A stretch of 64,000 nucleotides of DNA from UBA3263 sp964554335 (lineage in GTDB: Bacteria > Bacteroidota > Bacteroidia > Bacteroidales > Muribaculaceae), in assembly GCA_964554335.1 (NCBI GenBank), contig CAZKOF010000004.1, positions 1-64,000 of the forward strand. The letters run 5' to 3'. Position 1 is the stretch's first letter, and each line of letters begins with the position of its first letter. The notes under the pieces were generated by a model. It did not search any database. It saw only the letters and a program-made list of their open reading frames with translations, and was not told where the DNA came from. Positions 36,088 to 46,008 of this stretch are shown here, piece after piece. A program made the position numbers and the translations under genes.

Positions 36088-36177
36088 ATGCCCAGCGGGA
36101 AAAAACGCAAAGGCCACAAAATGGCTACACATAAGCGCAAAAAGCGCCTGCGCAAGAATCGTCATAAGAAGAAGTAA
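36088..36177 (+). CDS. 29-residue AURKAIP1/COX24-domain mini-protein (ribosome-associated type)
   Basis: ATG to TAA encodes 29 residues, MPSGKKRKGHK then MATHKRKKRLRKNRHKKK; over half are Lys, Arg or His. This matches the Bacteroidota mini-protein annotated as AURKAIP1/COX24 domain, related to the C-terminus of mitochondrial ribosomal protein mS38, so it is probably a small-subunit ribosomal component bound to rRNA. That role is knowledge of the family plus inference. It is too short for routine gene calling. It follows the HU gene by 44 nt and is closed by an intrinsic terminator. Confidence 0.85.
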   Translation: MPSGKKRKGHKMATHKRKKRLRKNRHKKK

Positions 36178-36205
36178 TCTGACCGGCTTATTGACGACAA
36201 TAGAG

Positions 36206-36272
36206 AAACTTTTGGGTAAACGGGGGAACGCAGAATCGTTGCCGGCCCTATACCCAAAAGTTTATCTTTTTT
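36206..36272 (+). terminator. Intrinsic terminator after the HU/COX24-like pair
   Basis: A perfect 13-bp inverted repeat, AAACTTTTGGGTA (36206-36218) and TACCCAAAAGTTT (36251-36263), with a 32-nt loop and CTTTTTT after it. Confidence 0.75.
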
Positions 36273-36332
36273 AATCACATTCAGTTAACCGTCGGCGCCC
36301 GCCGCGCGCCGAAAACATTCCCGAATCAGCCG

Positions 36333-37964
36333 ATGAAAAGCGAACTTATTGTTGACGTTACGCCCAACGATGTCTCCATAGCGCTGCTTGAAGACTCCAG
36401 GCTCGTCTCCTTGCAAAAGGAGTCGCGAAGCGTCAGCTACTCAGTCGGCGACATCTACCTGGCTAAAGTCAAAAAACTGATGCCCGGGCTGAATGCCGCT
36501 TTCGTCAACGTCGGATATGAGAAAGATGCTTTCCTGCATTATCTCGATTTGGGTGCAAGCTTTGCTTCTTATTCCGAAATAATCAACCGGGTTCTCGACC
36601 CGTCGGCAAAGTTTCCCGACCCGTTGAAGCTCAAAAACCTCCCCGACATCGACAAGCACGGCTCCGTCGGCGACACGCTGACCCCGGGTCAGCGCCTGCT
36701 CGTGCAGATTGTCAAAGAACCCATCTCGTCGAAAGGTCCGCGACTTACAACCGAAATCACCTTCACGGGGCGCAATCTCGTGCTCGTGCCGTTCAACAAC
36801 AAAATCTCGGTCAGCACGAAAATCAGCACCACAGCCGAAAAACAACGTCTGCGCAAGGTCATCGAGGCAATCAAACCCGAGAACTTCGGCGTAATTATCC
36901 GAACGAGCGCTGAAGGCAAGCGCGTTACCGAACTCAACCACGAACTCCGCGAACTCACCGGACGGTGGGAAGAAACCCTGCGCAACGCGCGCAAACATCA
37001 GGCCGACGCCCCGAGAGTGGTCTATGAAGAGGCCGGCCGCTCCGTCGGAGTGCTCCGCGACGTGTTCAACCCCGAAACCTTCGAGGCTATCCACGTCAAC
37101 GACGCCGACATCTACCGCCAGCTCCTGAGCTACGTCAGCATCATCGCCCCCGAAAAGGCCGACATCGTGAAACTCTACACCAAAGAGGAGCCGATCTTCG
37201 ACTCGTTCGGCATCACACGCCAGATCAAGACCTCCTTCGGCAAGACCGTCAGCTTCCGGTCGGGAGCCTACATCATTATCGAGCACACCGAAGCCCTCCA
37301 CGTCATCGACGTCAACTCGGGCAACCGCTCGCGGGCAACCGCCGACCAGGAGAGCAACGCCCTCGAGGTCAACCTGCGCGCCGCCGACGAAATCGCCCGG
37401 CAACTGCGACTGCGCGACATGGGCGGAATCATCGTCGTTGATTTCATCGACATGACCCAGCCGGAGAACCGCCAGCAACTCTATGACCACATGAAGGAAC
37501 TGATGGCAACTGACCGTGCGCGCCACAACATTCTACCTCTCAGCAAGTTCGGTCTCATGCAAATCACCCGCCAGCGCGTACGCCCCGACCTCGAGATTGA
37601 AACGGCTGAAAAATGTCCCTCTTGTGGCGGCAACGGGACGGTGGAATCCTCACTGCTTTTTACCGACACCCTCCACTCAAAACTTGACTTCTGCATCAAC
37701 GACCTCAAAAAGAGAGACTTCACACTATTTGTCCACCCCTTCGTCGACGCATATATCAAGAAAGGGCTATTCAACTCGCTCTACCGGCAGTGGAGAAAAG
37801 AATTCGGCAACAAATTCAAAATCACTGCCGACCAATCGCTGGCCTACCTGCAATATAAGGTTATCGGCCCCGACAAACTCGAAATAGACCTGCGCGAAGA
37901 AAAAGACACATCTTCAGCCGCAACAAAAAACAAACGCAAAGCCCAAACCCGCACATCCGACTGA
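36333..37964 (+). CDS. rng: Ribonuclease G/E family endoribonuclease
   Basis: A 543-residue cytosolic single-strand endoribonuclease for rRNA maturation and mRNA decay. It has an S1 RNA-binding domain near residues 38-130 (GDIYLAKVKKLMPGLNAAFVNVG), the catalytic region with HVIDVNSG and GGIIVVDFIDM carrying the metal-binding Asp residues, and the Zn-link cysteines C428 and C431 in CPSCGG that join subunits. Length fits RNase G; there is no long C-terminal degradosome scaffold as in RNase E. A hairpin and T-run close the gene. Confidence 0.94.
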   Translation: MKSELIVDVTPNDVSIALLEDSRLVSLQKESRSVSYSVGDIYLAKVKKLMPGLNAAFVNVGYEKDAFLHYLDLGASFASYSEIINRVLDPSAKFPDPLKLKNLPDIDKHGSVGDTLTPGQRLLVQIVKEPISSKGPRLTTEITFTGRNLVLVPFNNKISVSTKISTTAEKQRLRKVIEAIKPENFGVIIRTSAEGKRVTELNHELRELTGRWEETLRNARKHQADAPRVVYEEAGRSVGVLRDVFNPETFEAIHVNDADIYRQLLSYVSIIAPEKADIVKLYTKEEPIFDSFGITRQIKTSFGKTVSFRSGAYIIIEHTEALHVIDVNSGNRSRATADQESNALEVNLRAADEIARQLRLRDMGGIIVVDFIDMTQPENRQQLYDHMKELMATDRARHNILPLSKFGLMQITRQRVRPDLEIETAEKCPSCGGNGTVESSLLFTDTLHSKLDFCINDLKKRDFTLFVHPFVDAYIKKGLFNSLYRQWRKEFGNKFKITADQSLAYLQYKVIGPDKLEIDLREEKDTSSAATKNKRKAQTRTSD

Positions 37965-37975
37965 CACAACCCAAC

Positions 37976-37998
37976 GCCGCCCCACCGGGCGGCTTTTT
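37976..37998 (+). terminator. Intrinsic terminator after rng
   Basis: GCCGCCC and GGGCGGC form a 7-bp GC stem with a 4-nt loop, followed by TTTTT, 12 nt after the stop codon. Confidence 0.88.
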
Positions 37999-38059
37999 CA
38001 TTTCTTAATGTCGTATCATTAAGCCATAACCGGGAAGCCGACGCCTCCATATGAAGCAA

Positions 38060-40858
38060 TCAGATGGCGGAGAGGTAGTCGGCGAGGGTCGTGTCGGCGG
38101 GGATTGCCATTTTTTTGCGCAGGCGGTAGCGGGCCATCTCGACCGACTTGAACGAGATGTTGACCAGCGGGGCAATCTCCTTGCTCGAAAGCCCCATCTT
38201 GATGTAGCAGCACATGCGCTTATCCGAAACGGTCAGATTCGGGTGGCGAGCCATCAGGCGCTTGGTGTAGTTCTCGTATACGATGTCGAAATTGCGGGTA
38301 AAAGCGGCGACGTCATCGTCATGCCCGATGTTCTCCTCGATGCGCCGATGTATTTTTTCAAGCTGACGGCGCAACGCCGCGACATCGACGAAAGCGCCGG
38401 GCAGAGGGGTCAGGCGCTCGATTTGCGAGGCTATTTCCTGCAGGGTCTCGTTCTTGCGGATGAGATTCATGGTCGTGGTGCTCAACTCGCTGCTTTTATG
38501 ACGGATGTCGTGCTCAAGTTGTTCGGACTTCAGAGCCGCGATTTCATAGTCTTTGCGCTCCTCCAGGCGCCGCCGCGAAGCGTTAAGACGCCGTTTTACA
38601 ACAAACCCGACGCCGACAATAAAGAGTACGGAGATGAGCGCATATAGCATCCGGGCAGGCAACGAACGATACCAGGGCGGAGTTATCAACAGCGAGAAAG
38701 TGGTTTCGCTGACATTGCCGGCGGCGTCGCGCAAGCGCAGGCGCAGGGTGTAGTCGCCCTCGCTCAGGTGGGTGTACTCGCGCGAGGATTCTGCCGAAAA
38801 AGGAGAGAACCGGCTTTCATATGGTTCGAGCATCGAGCTGAACTCAACGGCCCGCGGCGAAGAATATTCCGATGCGGCAAAGTTGAACCGCAGCGAACTG
38901 AGGCCGAAAGGAAGCCTGAGCGACGCGCAGTCAACGTCGTCATGGACCATGTAGACCAGCGAGTCGCGGTTGGCATAGACCGAGCTGACATACGGACGGG
39001 CATCGGCTGCCGGAGGAAGCCGCTCGGTATCGATTGTCCAAAAGCCGTCCTGGTTTGAAACGATGAGTTCTCCGGGGGCGAAAAAGTTGAGGTTCATATA
39101 TCCGGGAATTACCTTGTCGATAAACGGTCTGAGGCTGATACTGTCGACCGCATTGCCGCGGGCAATTCCAAGCCCGAAGTCAGTAGCCAGGATAAGAGTG
39201 CCGTCGCTCAGCGGCACCACACGGCCATAAGGCATGATACCAAAAAGCCCGTTGAGCTCATCGTCGGCAACGAAGCGCTGCGTGGAATCGTCAAAAACAT
39301 AAAAGCCGTTCGCCGTCGAGAACACAACGTGCCCGCGGTCAACCATGGCGCTGATACTGCTGACCGAGGGCAGCCCGGAATCGGCGCCGAAAAGCGTGCA
39401 TTCCGAAAATCCTCCTTCGGCGGGATTGAAACGCAACCGGTAGACGCCCTTTCGCCAATGGGGCAGCCAAAGTTCCCCTCCCCTGCCATAGACGAACCGG
39501 CCGCCGATGTCGTTATATCCTCGGATGCGGCCACAGTCAACCCAACGGCCGGCAACACGGCTCAAGCGATGGAAGCCGTCGTAGGTCGACGCCAGGGCGA
39601 TCTCATTGTCGGCGGGGAACGTCTCGGCCATATACGTTCCCCCGAGGCCGTCGACCCGTCTGAACGAAGAGCCGTCGGCAACGTATAGCCCCGTATCGGC
39701 CCCGATGAAGACCGAAACACTGTCGCGGTTGATCGACCAGATCTGGCCTTTCAGCTCGCGACGCAGAGGCAGCGGCGACGGCGAAGCCTCGAAAGGATAT
39801 GACGCGGAATAGAGCCCCTGGTTGGTTCCGAAGAGAACCCGGTTGTCAAGACGCAGCGAAGCATAACCCGCGCCGACATCGTGGGCCGGACCGATAAGGG
39901 TCATGATGGGCGACGTTATCTGCGCATAATCGAGGCCGTTGTCAAGACATAGCCAGAGATTGCCCACGCGGTCAAACGCGGCGTTGAGCACCGTGTTGTT
40001 CTGCAAGCCGTTCTCCTTGCTGAGATAGCGGGTCTCGCCGGTGACGAAGTTCTTGACAACCGCGCCCCGGTTAACCGTGCCAAAGACGTAGTTACCATTA
40101 TTATGCGCACCGCAGAAGACCTGATTATCACGCAAAAAGGCGTCGATATCCGTGTGCATCGGCTCGGCGCCCGCGGCGCTAATCTGATACAGGCCGTGGT
40201 CGGCGGTCGCGACCATAAAAGAGCCGTCACCGGCAGAGGGCAATATCGCCGTCACCTTCCGCCCGGGGAGGTTGGCAGGAAGCGGCTCGAAGCTGACGCC
40301 GTTGAAAATCTGAAACCGCCCGTTTTCAAGCGCGACACATATGCGCCCGTCGATAACCGCCGAGCGTGCAATGCGGTCGGCGGCGCGGTTTATCGTCATA
40401 TACTCGCCGTCATATTCCAGCAGATGCCAGTCGCTCTGGAACCATATAGACCCATCGGCGCGGAAGATGTTCCATACCTCCGTAAAGGGCGGCGTGCGGT
40501 CGCCCAACAAGGGCATCAGCGACGTGTATGTGAGCGCTCCGCTCAGCGAGTCGGGGAGGAAATAGCCGAGTTCCTCGGTTCCGGCGGCATAGATCCGTCC
40601 GGTAGTATCGTCGGCCATCAGCGCGCGCACCGACGTTGAATTCGGCAGGCCGAAGTTGAGCCAGCGCTGGCCGTCGAAAAGTAACATCGCATAGCCGTTG
40701 CCGACATATATGCGCCCGAGCGAGTCCTGGGCAACGCTCCAGTTCTGGGGCGCGCCGCCATAGTCATTGCGCGTGAAATTGCGGATCCGGGGCATACCCG
40801 CTCCCGCCCAAACAGTCAGCGCAAGCATATGAACAAGTAAAAACAGCAGTCTTTTCAT
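38060..40858 (-). CDS. One-component PUL regulator: propeller/YYY sensor, membrane segment, LuxR-type HTH
   Basis: A 932-residue membrane regulator. After a signal-anchor (MKRLLFLLVHMLALTVWAGA) come two-component-regulator-propeller repeats, a YYY-type Ig domain near residues 640-720, one membrane span (MLYALISVLFIVGVGFVV), a coiled coil and a C-terminal helix-turn-helix (LTVSDKRMCCYIKMGLSSKEIAPLVNIS at about 875 on, motif shown in parts). The sensor half resembles hybrid two-component systems, but kinase and receiver domains are absent, so signal passes directly from periplasm to DNA-binding domain. It is divergent from the beta-glucan PUL and is the natural candidate for its activator. ATG 40858 is preferred over one 24 nt upstream because it begins the signal sequence. 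Confidence 0.85.
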   Translation of the reverse strand: MKRLLFLLVHMLALTVWAGAGMPRIRNFTRNDYGGAPQNWSVAQDSLGRIYVGNGYAMLLFDGQRWLNFGLPNSTSVRALMADDTTGRIYAAGTEELGYFLPDSLSGALTYTSLMPLLGDRTPPFTEVWNIFRADGSIWFQSDWHLLEYDGEYMTINRAADRIARSAVIDGRICVALENGRFQIFNGVSFEPLPANLPGRKVTAILPSAGDGSFMVATADHGLYQISAAGAEPMHTDIDAFLRDNQVFCGAHNNGNYVFGTVNRGAVVKNFVTGETRYLSKENGLQNNTVLNAAFDRVGNLWLCLDNGLDYAQITSPIMTLIGPAHDVGAGYASLRLDNRVLFGTNQGLYSASYPFEASPSPLPLRRELKGQIWSINRDSVSVFIGADTGLYVADGSSFRRVDGLGGTYMAETFPADNEIALASTYDGFHRLSRVAGRWVDCGRIRGYNDIGGRFVYGRGGELWLPHWRKGVYRLRFNPAEGGFSECTLFGADSGLPSVSSISAMVDRGHVVFSTANGFYVFDDSTQRFVADDELNGLFGIMPYGRVVPLSDGTLILATDFGLGIARGNAVDSISLRPFIDKVIPGYMNLNFFAPGELIVSNQDGFWTIDTERLPPAADARPYVSSVYANRDSLVYMVHDDVDCASLRLPFGLSSLRFNFAASEYSSPRAVEFSSMLEPYESRFSPFSAESSREYTHLSEGDYTLRLRLRDAAGNVSETTFSLLITPPWYRSLPARMLYALISVLFIVGVGFVVKRRLNASRRRLEERKDYEIAALKSEQLEHDIRHKSSELSTTTMNLIRKNETLQEIASQIERLTPLPGAFVDVAALRRQLEKIHRRIEENIGHDDDVAAFTRNFDIVYENYTKRLMARHPNLTVSDKRMCCYIKMGLSSKEIAPLVNISFKSVEMARYRLRKKMAIPADTTLADYLSAI

Positions 40859-41061
40859 GGTAAAACGGTTGAACGTATGCAAAGATGCAAAAAAACTAAT
40901 TGTAGGGAGGCGTGTCGTTATATGTTTTATAACATATTTTCTGTAATTCTTTGATGATTAACTTATTAACAAGAGCAGGTATAGTATCTGTAGGGTGCAA
41001 AAAACCCCGTTGTAGAGTCAAAATAGGGGGGGTAAGCGCTTGCGGATAAATAAATGCGGTG

Positions 41062-41069
41062 TAACTTTG
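41062..41069 (+). promoter_or_regulatory. PUL 2 promoter, TTG-N19-TAACTTTG
   Basis: TTG at 41040-41042 is 19 nt before TAACTTTG, 40 nt ahead of the SusC ATG. The 250-nt divergent gap also holds a T/A-rich part and a run of G (GGGGGG) just upstream, a possible regulator site. Confidence 0.75.
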
Positions 41070-41109
41070 CAGCCGAAAGGCACGTAAAAAACCTTAAACA
41101 ACATATCGC

Positions 41110-44100
41110 ATGAGCAAAACAATCATCTCAATTATGCTTCTTTTGTTGGGTCTGACCGCCGGCGCGCAGAGCTCAACGATTACGGGCACGGTTACGTCAT
41201 CAGACGGCAACGAACCCCTGATAGGCGTGACGGTGAAACTCAAGGACAACCCGAAGGTTGCAACCTCTACCGACCTCGACGGTCGCTATATATTATTTAA
41301 CGCGTCGAAAGGCAGCGTTCTGCAGTTCACTTATATCGGCTATGGACAGGTCGAGGAGAAAGTCGGCAACCGCACGGTCATAGACGTAGTTCTCGAACCC
41401 GAGAGCGGCATGCTCGACGAGCTGGTCGTAATCGGTTACGGCGCGGTAAAAAAGAGCGACCTGACCGGTTCTGTCAGCAGCGTGAACTCCGACCGCCTCA
41501 CAAAGACGCCCGCCGTCTCGCTCTCCAACGCCCTTCAGGGTCAGGCTGCCGGCGTCACGGTCAACTCGCTGACCGGACGTCCGGGCGCAGGAGCAGAAGT
41601 GAGAATACGCGGTGTCGGCTCAACCAACGGAGCCTCGCCTATCTATGTTGTCGACGGCGTCATCGTTGACGACATCAACTTCCTGAGCACAAACGACATC
41701 GATCACATCGAAGTGCTCAAAGACGCATCGGCGACTGCCATCTACGGCTCGCGCGGCGCCAACGGCGTCATCATCGTGACCACCCGCACGGGCGGCCTCA
41801 ACAAGCCGACGCGCATCAGCTTCAACGGCTACGTCGGCTTCCAGCAGCGTTGGAAAAAGCTCGACGTCATGAACGCCAAAGACTTTGCCGACACCTACGT
41901 CAAAATCAACGGCAACGCTTCCGCAAAGAAAGTCTATGCCGAACAGGGGTTCAACGCCTGGCTGAACCTCTATCAGGGCCTGCGCAGCTCGGAGTTCTAC
42001 CCCACCGTCTATAATGCAGAGACCAATCCCACGGGATATGACTACTCGCAAAACGACACCGACTGGCAAGACGAAGTCTTCCGCACCGGCATGATTCAGA
42101 ACTATCACCTCTCGCTCGACGGCGGCAGCTCAAACGTGAGCTACTCCGCCTCGGCCAGCTGGTTCAAGCAGGAGGGCATCATCATCGGCTCCGACTATAG
42201 CCGTTTCACCGCCCGCCTCAACACGGGCTGGCAAGCATTCCCCTGGCTCAAGATCGGCGAGAACATCTCGTTCATGTCATCGGTTGCCCAAAACGCCTAT
42301 GAGAGCGGCGACAACAGCGAGAGCGCCGGCGCGAACATCATCTCCGCGGCCTTTGCAATGGCTCCGTGGGATCCCACCCGCTACCCCGAAGGCTACTATA
42401 ACAAGAACGGAAAGGACATGGGCGGACAACTCGCCGCAGGATCGAACTTCAAGAACGTGACCAACCCGCTCTCGATGGTTGAGTATTCCCACCCCAAGAA
42501 CCGCAACGAGCGCTTTGTCGGCAACGCATTCCTGGAGCTGACGCCCTGGAAGTTCATCAACTGGCGCACAAGCTACAACTTCGACTACCGCATTACCCAG
42601 GACAAGAGCTTCATGGACTCCTACACCGTGTCGTCATACGACAAGCGCGAAAAGAACTTCCTGAGCTCCTCGCTCGCACGCCAGTATTACTGGAACGTCG
42701 ACAACATCCTGACCTACAACCAGGACTTCGGCAAACATAGCCTCACCGCCATGGCCGGCTTCACGGTCGAGGAATATAACTACTACTCCATCGGCAACTC
42801 GGGCGCCTCGATTCTTAACCCCGACGAGCGCAACTGGTATCTCTCGCAGGTAACCGAAGACTTCGGCAATCCCAGCGACGGCGTGGCCCGCAACCGCCGC
42901 CAGTCATGGCTCGGCCGCATCAACTACTCCTACGACAGCCGCTACCTGCTGACGGTTAACTTCCGCGCCGACGGCTCGAGCAAGTTCGTCGAGAAGAAAT
43001 GGGGCTACTTCCCCTCGTTCGCATTGGCATGGCGTCTGGGCAACGAGCAGTTCATGAGCTCGCTGACCAACCTCAACGACCTGAAAATCCGCTTCGGCTG
43101 GGGCAAGGTCGGCAACGACAATATCAACAACGACGCCTTCGTGCTCACCATGTTCAACAACGGCCCGACATTCGTGGACTATCCTTTGGGACCGAACCAG
43201 ATTCCCGCCGCCGGCGCCGCAGTGCTGACATGGATCAACAACGGCGGCCACTGGGAGAACACCGAACAGTGGAGCGCAGGCATTGACTTCAGCCTCTGGA
43301 ACGGAAAACTCTCGGGCTCGGTCGACGGCTTCATCCGCGACACCAACGACATGCTCATGAGCGTCAATGCTCCCGCCCACGTCGGCAACCGTTACGCCGG
43401 GATGGCCAACGTCGGCAAGGTGCGCAACAAAGGCATCGAAGTCCAGCTCGACCACCGCAACGACATCAACAACTGGTTCCGCTACTCAATCGGCGGTAAC
43501 GTCAGCTTCATCGACAACGAGCTCATTGCCCTCAACGGCGGCTCGCCCATCTACACAAACTATAGCCAGGTGCAGGTAGTAAACCAGGGGTTCCCGCTCT
43601 ACTACTTCTGGGGCTACCAGTATGACGGCATCTACCGCACCGACCAGGAAGTTCTCGACTACCTTCCCGGCTATAACGCCGCAACCACCCCGTTCCACGC
43701 CGGCGACACCAAGTATCGCGACAACAACGGCGACGGCGTCATCGACGACAAAGACCGCGTCTACCTCGGCTCGTCGATACCGAAAATCAACTATGGCATC
43801 AACATCGGCTTATGGCTGAAAGACTTCGACATACAGATCTTCTTCCAGGGCACTGCCGGCTCGAAAATCTATAACCAGATGCGCCACCGTCTGGAATCAA
43901 ACGGCTCCACCTCCGTGCTCTCGCCCATCATGGCAGATGCCTGGACCGTTGACAACCCCGACGGCTCGATTCCCAACCCGCGCAACTCGGTTAACTATTA
44001 TGTCAGCGACCGCTTCCTGGAGAAGGGCGACTACTTCCGCCTCAAAGACCTGCAGATCGGCTACTCGCTGCCGAGCAGCATTGTCGGCGGGAAGGGCATC

Positions 44101-44247
44101 AAGAGCTGCCGCATCTACGCCCAGTGCAGCAACGTCTTCACCGCAACCAAATATTCGGGCTTCGACCCCGAAGTCAGCGGCGGCGTCGATTACGGCAACT
44201 ATCCCCAGAGCCGCACGTTTATTTTCGGCGTGAACATCACCTACTAA
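41110..44247 (+). CDS. SusC/RagA TonB-dependent outer-membrane transporter (PUL 2)
   Basis: A 1045-residue TonB-dependent importer. Signal peptide MSKTIISIMLLLLGLTAGAQ, carboxypeptidase-D-like domain (TITGTVTSSDGNEPLIGVTV), TonB-box region LDELVVIGYGAVKKSDLTG, plug with VLKDASATAIYGSRGANGV, then the barrel ending RTFIFGVNITY. Together with the following SusD it should import oligosaccharides released by the GH16 and GH128 enzymes. It opens the PUL and has a well-formed promoter. Confidence 0.96.
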   Translation: MSKTIISIMLLLLGLTAGAQSSTITGTVTSSDGNEPLIGVTVKLKDNPKVATSTDLDGRYILFNASKGSVLQFTYIGYGQVEEKVGNRTVIDVVLEPESGMLDELVVIGYGAVKKSDLTGSVSSVNSDRLTKTPAVSLSNALQGQAAGVTVNSLTGRPGAGAEVRIRGVGSTNGASPIYVVDGVIVDDINFLSTNDIDHIEVLKDASATAIYGSRGANGVIIVTTRTGGLNKPTRISFNGYVGFQQRWKKLDVMNAKDFADTYVKINGNASAKKVYAEQGFNAWLNLYQGLRSSEFYPTVYNAETNPTGYDYSQNDTDWQDEVFRTGMIQNYHLSLDGGSSNVSYSASASWFKQEGIIIGSDYSRFTARLNTGWQAFPWLKIGENISFMSSVAQNAYESGDNSESAGANIISAAFAMAPWDPTRYPEGYYNKNGKDMGGQLAAGSNFKNVTNPLSMVEYSHPKNRNERFVGNAFLELTPWKFINWRTSYNFDYRITQDKSFMDSYTVSSYDKREKNFLSSSLARQYYWNVDNILTYNQDFGKHSLTAMAGFTVEEYNYYSIGNSGASILNPDERNWYLSQVTEDFGNPSDGVARNRRQSWLGRINYSYDSRYLLTVNFRADGSSKFVEKKWGYFPSFALAWRLGNEQFMSSLTNLNDLKIRFGWGKVGNDNINNDAFVLTMFNNGPTFVDYPLGPNQIPAAGAAVLTWINNGGHWENTEQWSAGIDFSLWNGKLSGSVDGFIRDTNDMLMSVNAPAHVGNRYAGMANVGKVRNKGIEVQLDHRNDINNWFRYSIGGNVSFIDNELIALNGGSPIYTNYSQVQVVNQGFPLYYFWGYQYDGIYRTDQEVLDYLPGYNAATTPFHAGDTKYRDNNGDGVIDDKDRVYLGSSIPKINYGINIGLWLKDFDIQIFFQGTAGSKIYNQMRHRLESNGSTSVLSPIMADAWTVDNPDGSIPNPRNSVNYYVSDRFLEKGDYFRLKDLQIGYSLPSSIVGGKGIKSCRIYAQCSNVFTATKYSGFDPEVSGGVDYGNYPQSRTFIFGVNITY

Positions 44248-44285
44248 TGGCCTTAATGACTTTAACGACCATAAAGACCTTCAAT

Positions 44286-45863
44286 ATGATAAAGAAATAT
44301 CTCAGCGCGATGACCGTAGTGGCTCTCGCTGCCCTTTCTACCGGTTGCAACGGCTGGCTCGGCGAAGAGAGTCCCGGCTCGACCAAACTCGAAGACTTCT
44401 TCACCTCCGGAGCCGCCTGCATACAGACAATCAACGGGTGTTACACCCCGCTGATGTGGGAGTTCAACAACTCCTACTTCTCGGAGTGGTACTTCGGCGA
44501 CATCGCCTCCGACGACGCTCTCAAAGGCGGCCAGAACATCGCCGACGGCCCCGATGCCTACGACATCGACAACTTCAAAGTCAACGCCAACAACGACATC
44601 GTGCTCCAATATTACCGTGCAAAGTATCAGGGCATTATCCGCTGCAACCTCGCGTTGGAGCAGATTGCCGGATATGAGCCCGACGAAACCCTCAGCCCCG
44701 AGCGCAAGAACTGCCTGCTCGGCGAGGCCCACTTCCTCCGCGCGCTCTACTACTTCCAGCTGGTGCGCGTCTTCGGCGGCGTTCCGCTGATCGACGAAGT
44801 GCTCGACTCGAGCTCCAAGTGGCTGCAACCGCGCGCATCTGCCGAAGAAGTCTACGCTGCCATCATCGCCGACTTCGAGGCCGCGGAATCGATGCTCTAC
44901 GAAAAAGCCGACTATGAAGAAGAAGACCTCGGCCGCGCAACAAAAGGCGCCGCAACGGCCTATCTCTGCAAAGCCAACCTCTATGCCAAAAACTACGATG
45001 AAGCATATACCTGGGGCCAAAAGTTCTATAACGACTACTACTTGACCGGAAAATACTCGCTCTGTCAAAACTATGCCGACAACTTCACCCTTGCCGGCGA
45101 AAACGGCCCCGAAAGCGTCTTCGAGGTGCAGTATGCCGACGCTGAGCAGGATCCCACCGGCGACTACGGCGAGGGCTTCGGCTTTACCCGCGGTTCGTTC
45201 ACCCCGATTCTGACCCGTCCGCGCATGAGTTCGCTCGGCAGCAACGGAGGATGGGGCTGGGACCACCCGACCCAAAACCTCTACAACGAGTTTGAACAGG
45301 GCGACCCGCGCCGCGAGGCAACAATCGGAGTACCCTCGGAGGAAGAGCAGAACGAAACCGAGGTGATGTATCTCGGCTCGCCCTACTATAACAACAAGAC
45401 CTGCATGAGCGAAAACGGTACCTTCCCCGCCCTGGGCCACGACAGCCGTGGCGGCCTGAACCGCCGCGACATGCGCGCCGCCGACGCCCTGCTGCTCTTT
45501 GCCGAAGCCGCCCTCGAGGCCGGCAAGGACCTCACACAGGCAAAAGAGGCGGTTGCCGCAGTCCGCTTACGTGCCGGTCTGACCGAACCATACAAAATCA
45601 ACGGTCAGGAGCCTGACTTCCGCACTCAGGTGCGCCACGAGCGCCGCGTTGAGCTCGCTATGGAGGGCCACCGCTGGTTCGACCTCGTGCGCTGGGGCAT
45701 AGCAGCCGACGTGATGGACCGCGACACCGGCACCTACGGCTCGACCGAGAGCGACGAAGCCCGCGCCGAAATGGCCCGGTTCATCCCCGGCAAACACGAG
45801 CTCTTCCCCATTCCCGCCGAAGAAATCGCCCTCAACCCCATGGCCCAAAACCCCGGGTATTGA
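44286..45863 (+). CDS. SusD/RagB family nutrient-binding lipoprotein (PUL 2)
   Basis: A 525-residue surface lipoprotein (Cys21 in LAALSTGC), lid of the PUL 2 importer. SusD features include the TPR-like helical stretches (LGEAHFLRALYYFQLVRVFGGVPL) and the C-terminal QVRHERRVELAMEGHRWFDLVRWG. The frame is open far upstream into SusC, but ATG 44286 starts the lipoprotein signal and lies 38 nt after SusC. A heptamer repeat follows the stop. Confidence 0.95.
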   Translation: MIKKYLSAMTVVALAALSTGCNGWLGEESPGSTKLEDFFTSGAACIQTINGCYTPLMWEFNNSYFSEWYFGDIASDDALKGGQNIADGPDAYDIDNFKVNANNDIVLQYYRAKYQGIIRCNLALEQIAGYEPDETLSPERKNCLLGEAHFLRALYYFQLVRVFGGVPLIDEVLDSSSKWLQPRASAEEVYAAIIADFEAAESMLYEKADYEEEDLGRATKGAATAYLCKANLYAKNYDEAYTWGQKFYNDYYLTGKYSLCQNYADNFTLAGENGPESVFEVQYADAEQDPTGDYGEGFGFTRGSFTPILTRPRMSSLGSNGGWGWDHPTQNLYNEFEQGDPRREATIGVPSEEEQNETEVMYLGSPYYNNKTCMSENGTFPALGHDSRGGLNRRDMRAADALLLFAEAALEAGKDLTQAKEAVAAVRLRAGLTEPYKINGQEPDFRTQVRHERRVELAMEGHRWFDLVRWGIAADVMDRDTGTYGSTESDEARAEMARFIPGKHELFPIPAEEIALNPMAQNPGY

Positions 45864-45865
45864 GG

Positions 45866-45923
45866 AAATGAAAAATGAAAAATGAAAAATGAAAAATGAA
45901 AAGTTAAAAGTTAAAAGTTAAAA
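45866..45923. repeat. AAAAATG/AAAAGTT heptamer repeat
   Basis: Five AAAAATG-like units followed by three AAAAGTT units directly after the PUL 2 SusD stop, then CCCAT-type repeats (ACTCCCAT, ACTCTCCCAT). It separates the SusCD pair from the downstream PUL genes. Confidence 0.85.
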
Positions 45924-46008
45924 CTCCCATTTTTCCCATTACTCCCATACTCTCCCATACTCTCCCCAAAGCTAACAACCAATTATTAACCCATAAAATT
46001 TTCGCCTT

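Noticed and set aside
44262..45440. 392-codon minus-strand frame opposite the PUL 2 SusD gene
   Set aside because: SusD motifs on the plus strand are unambiguous and the reverse frame has no family similarity.
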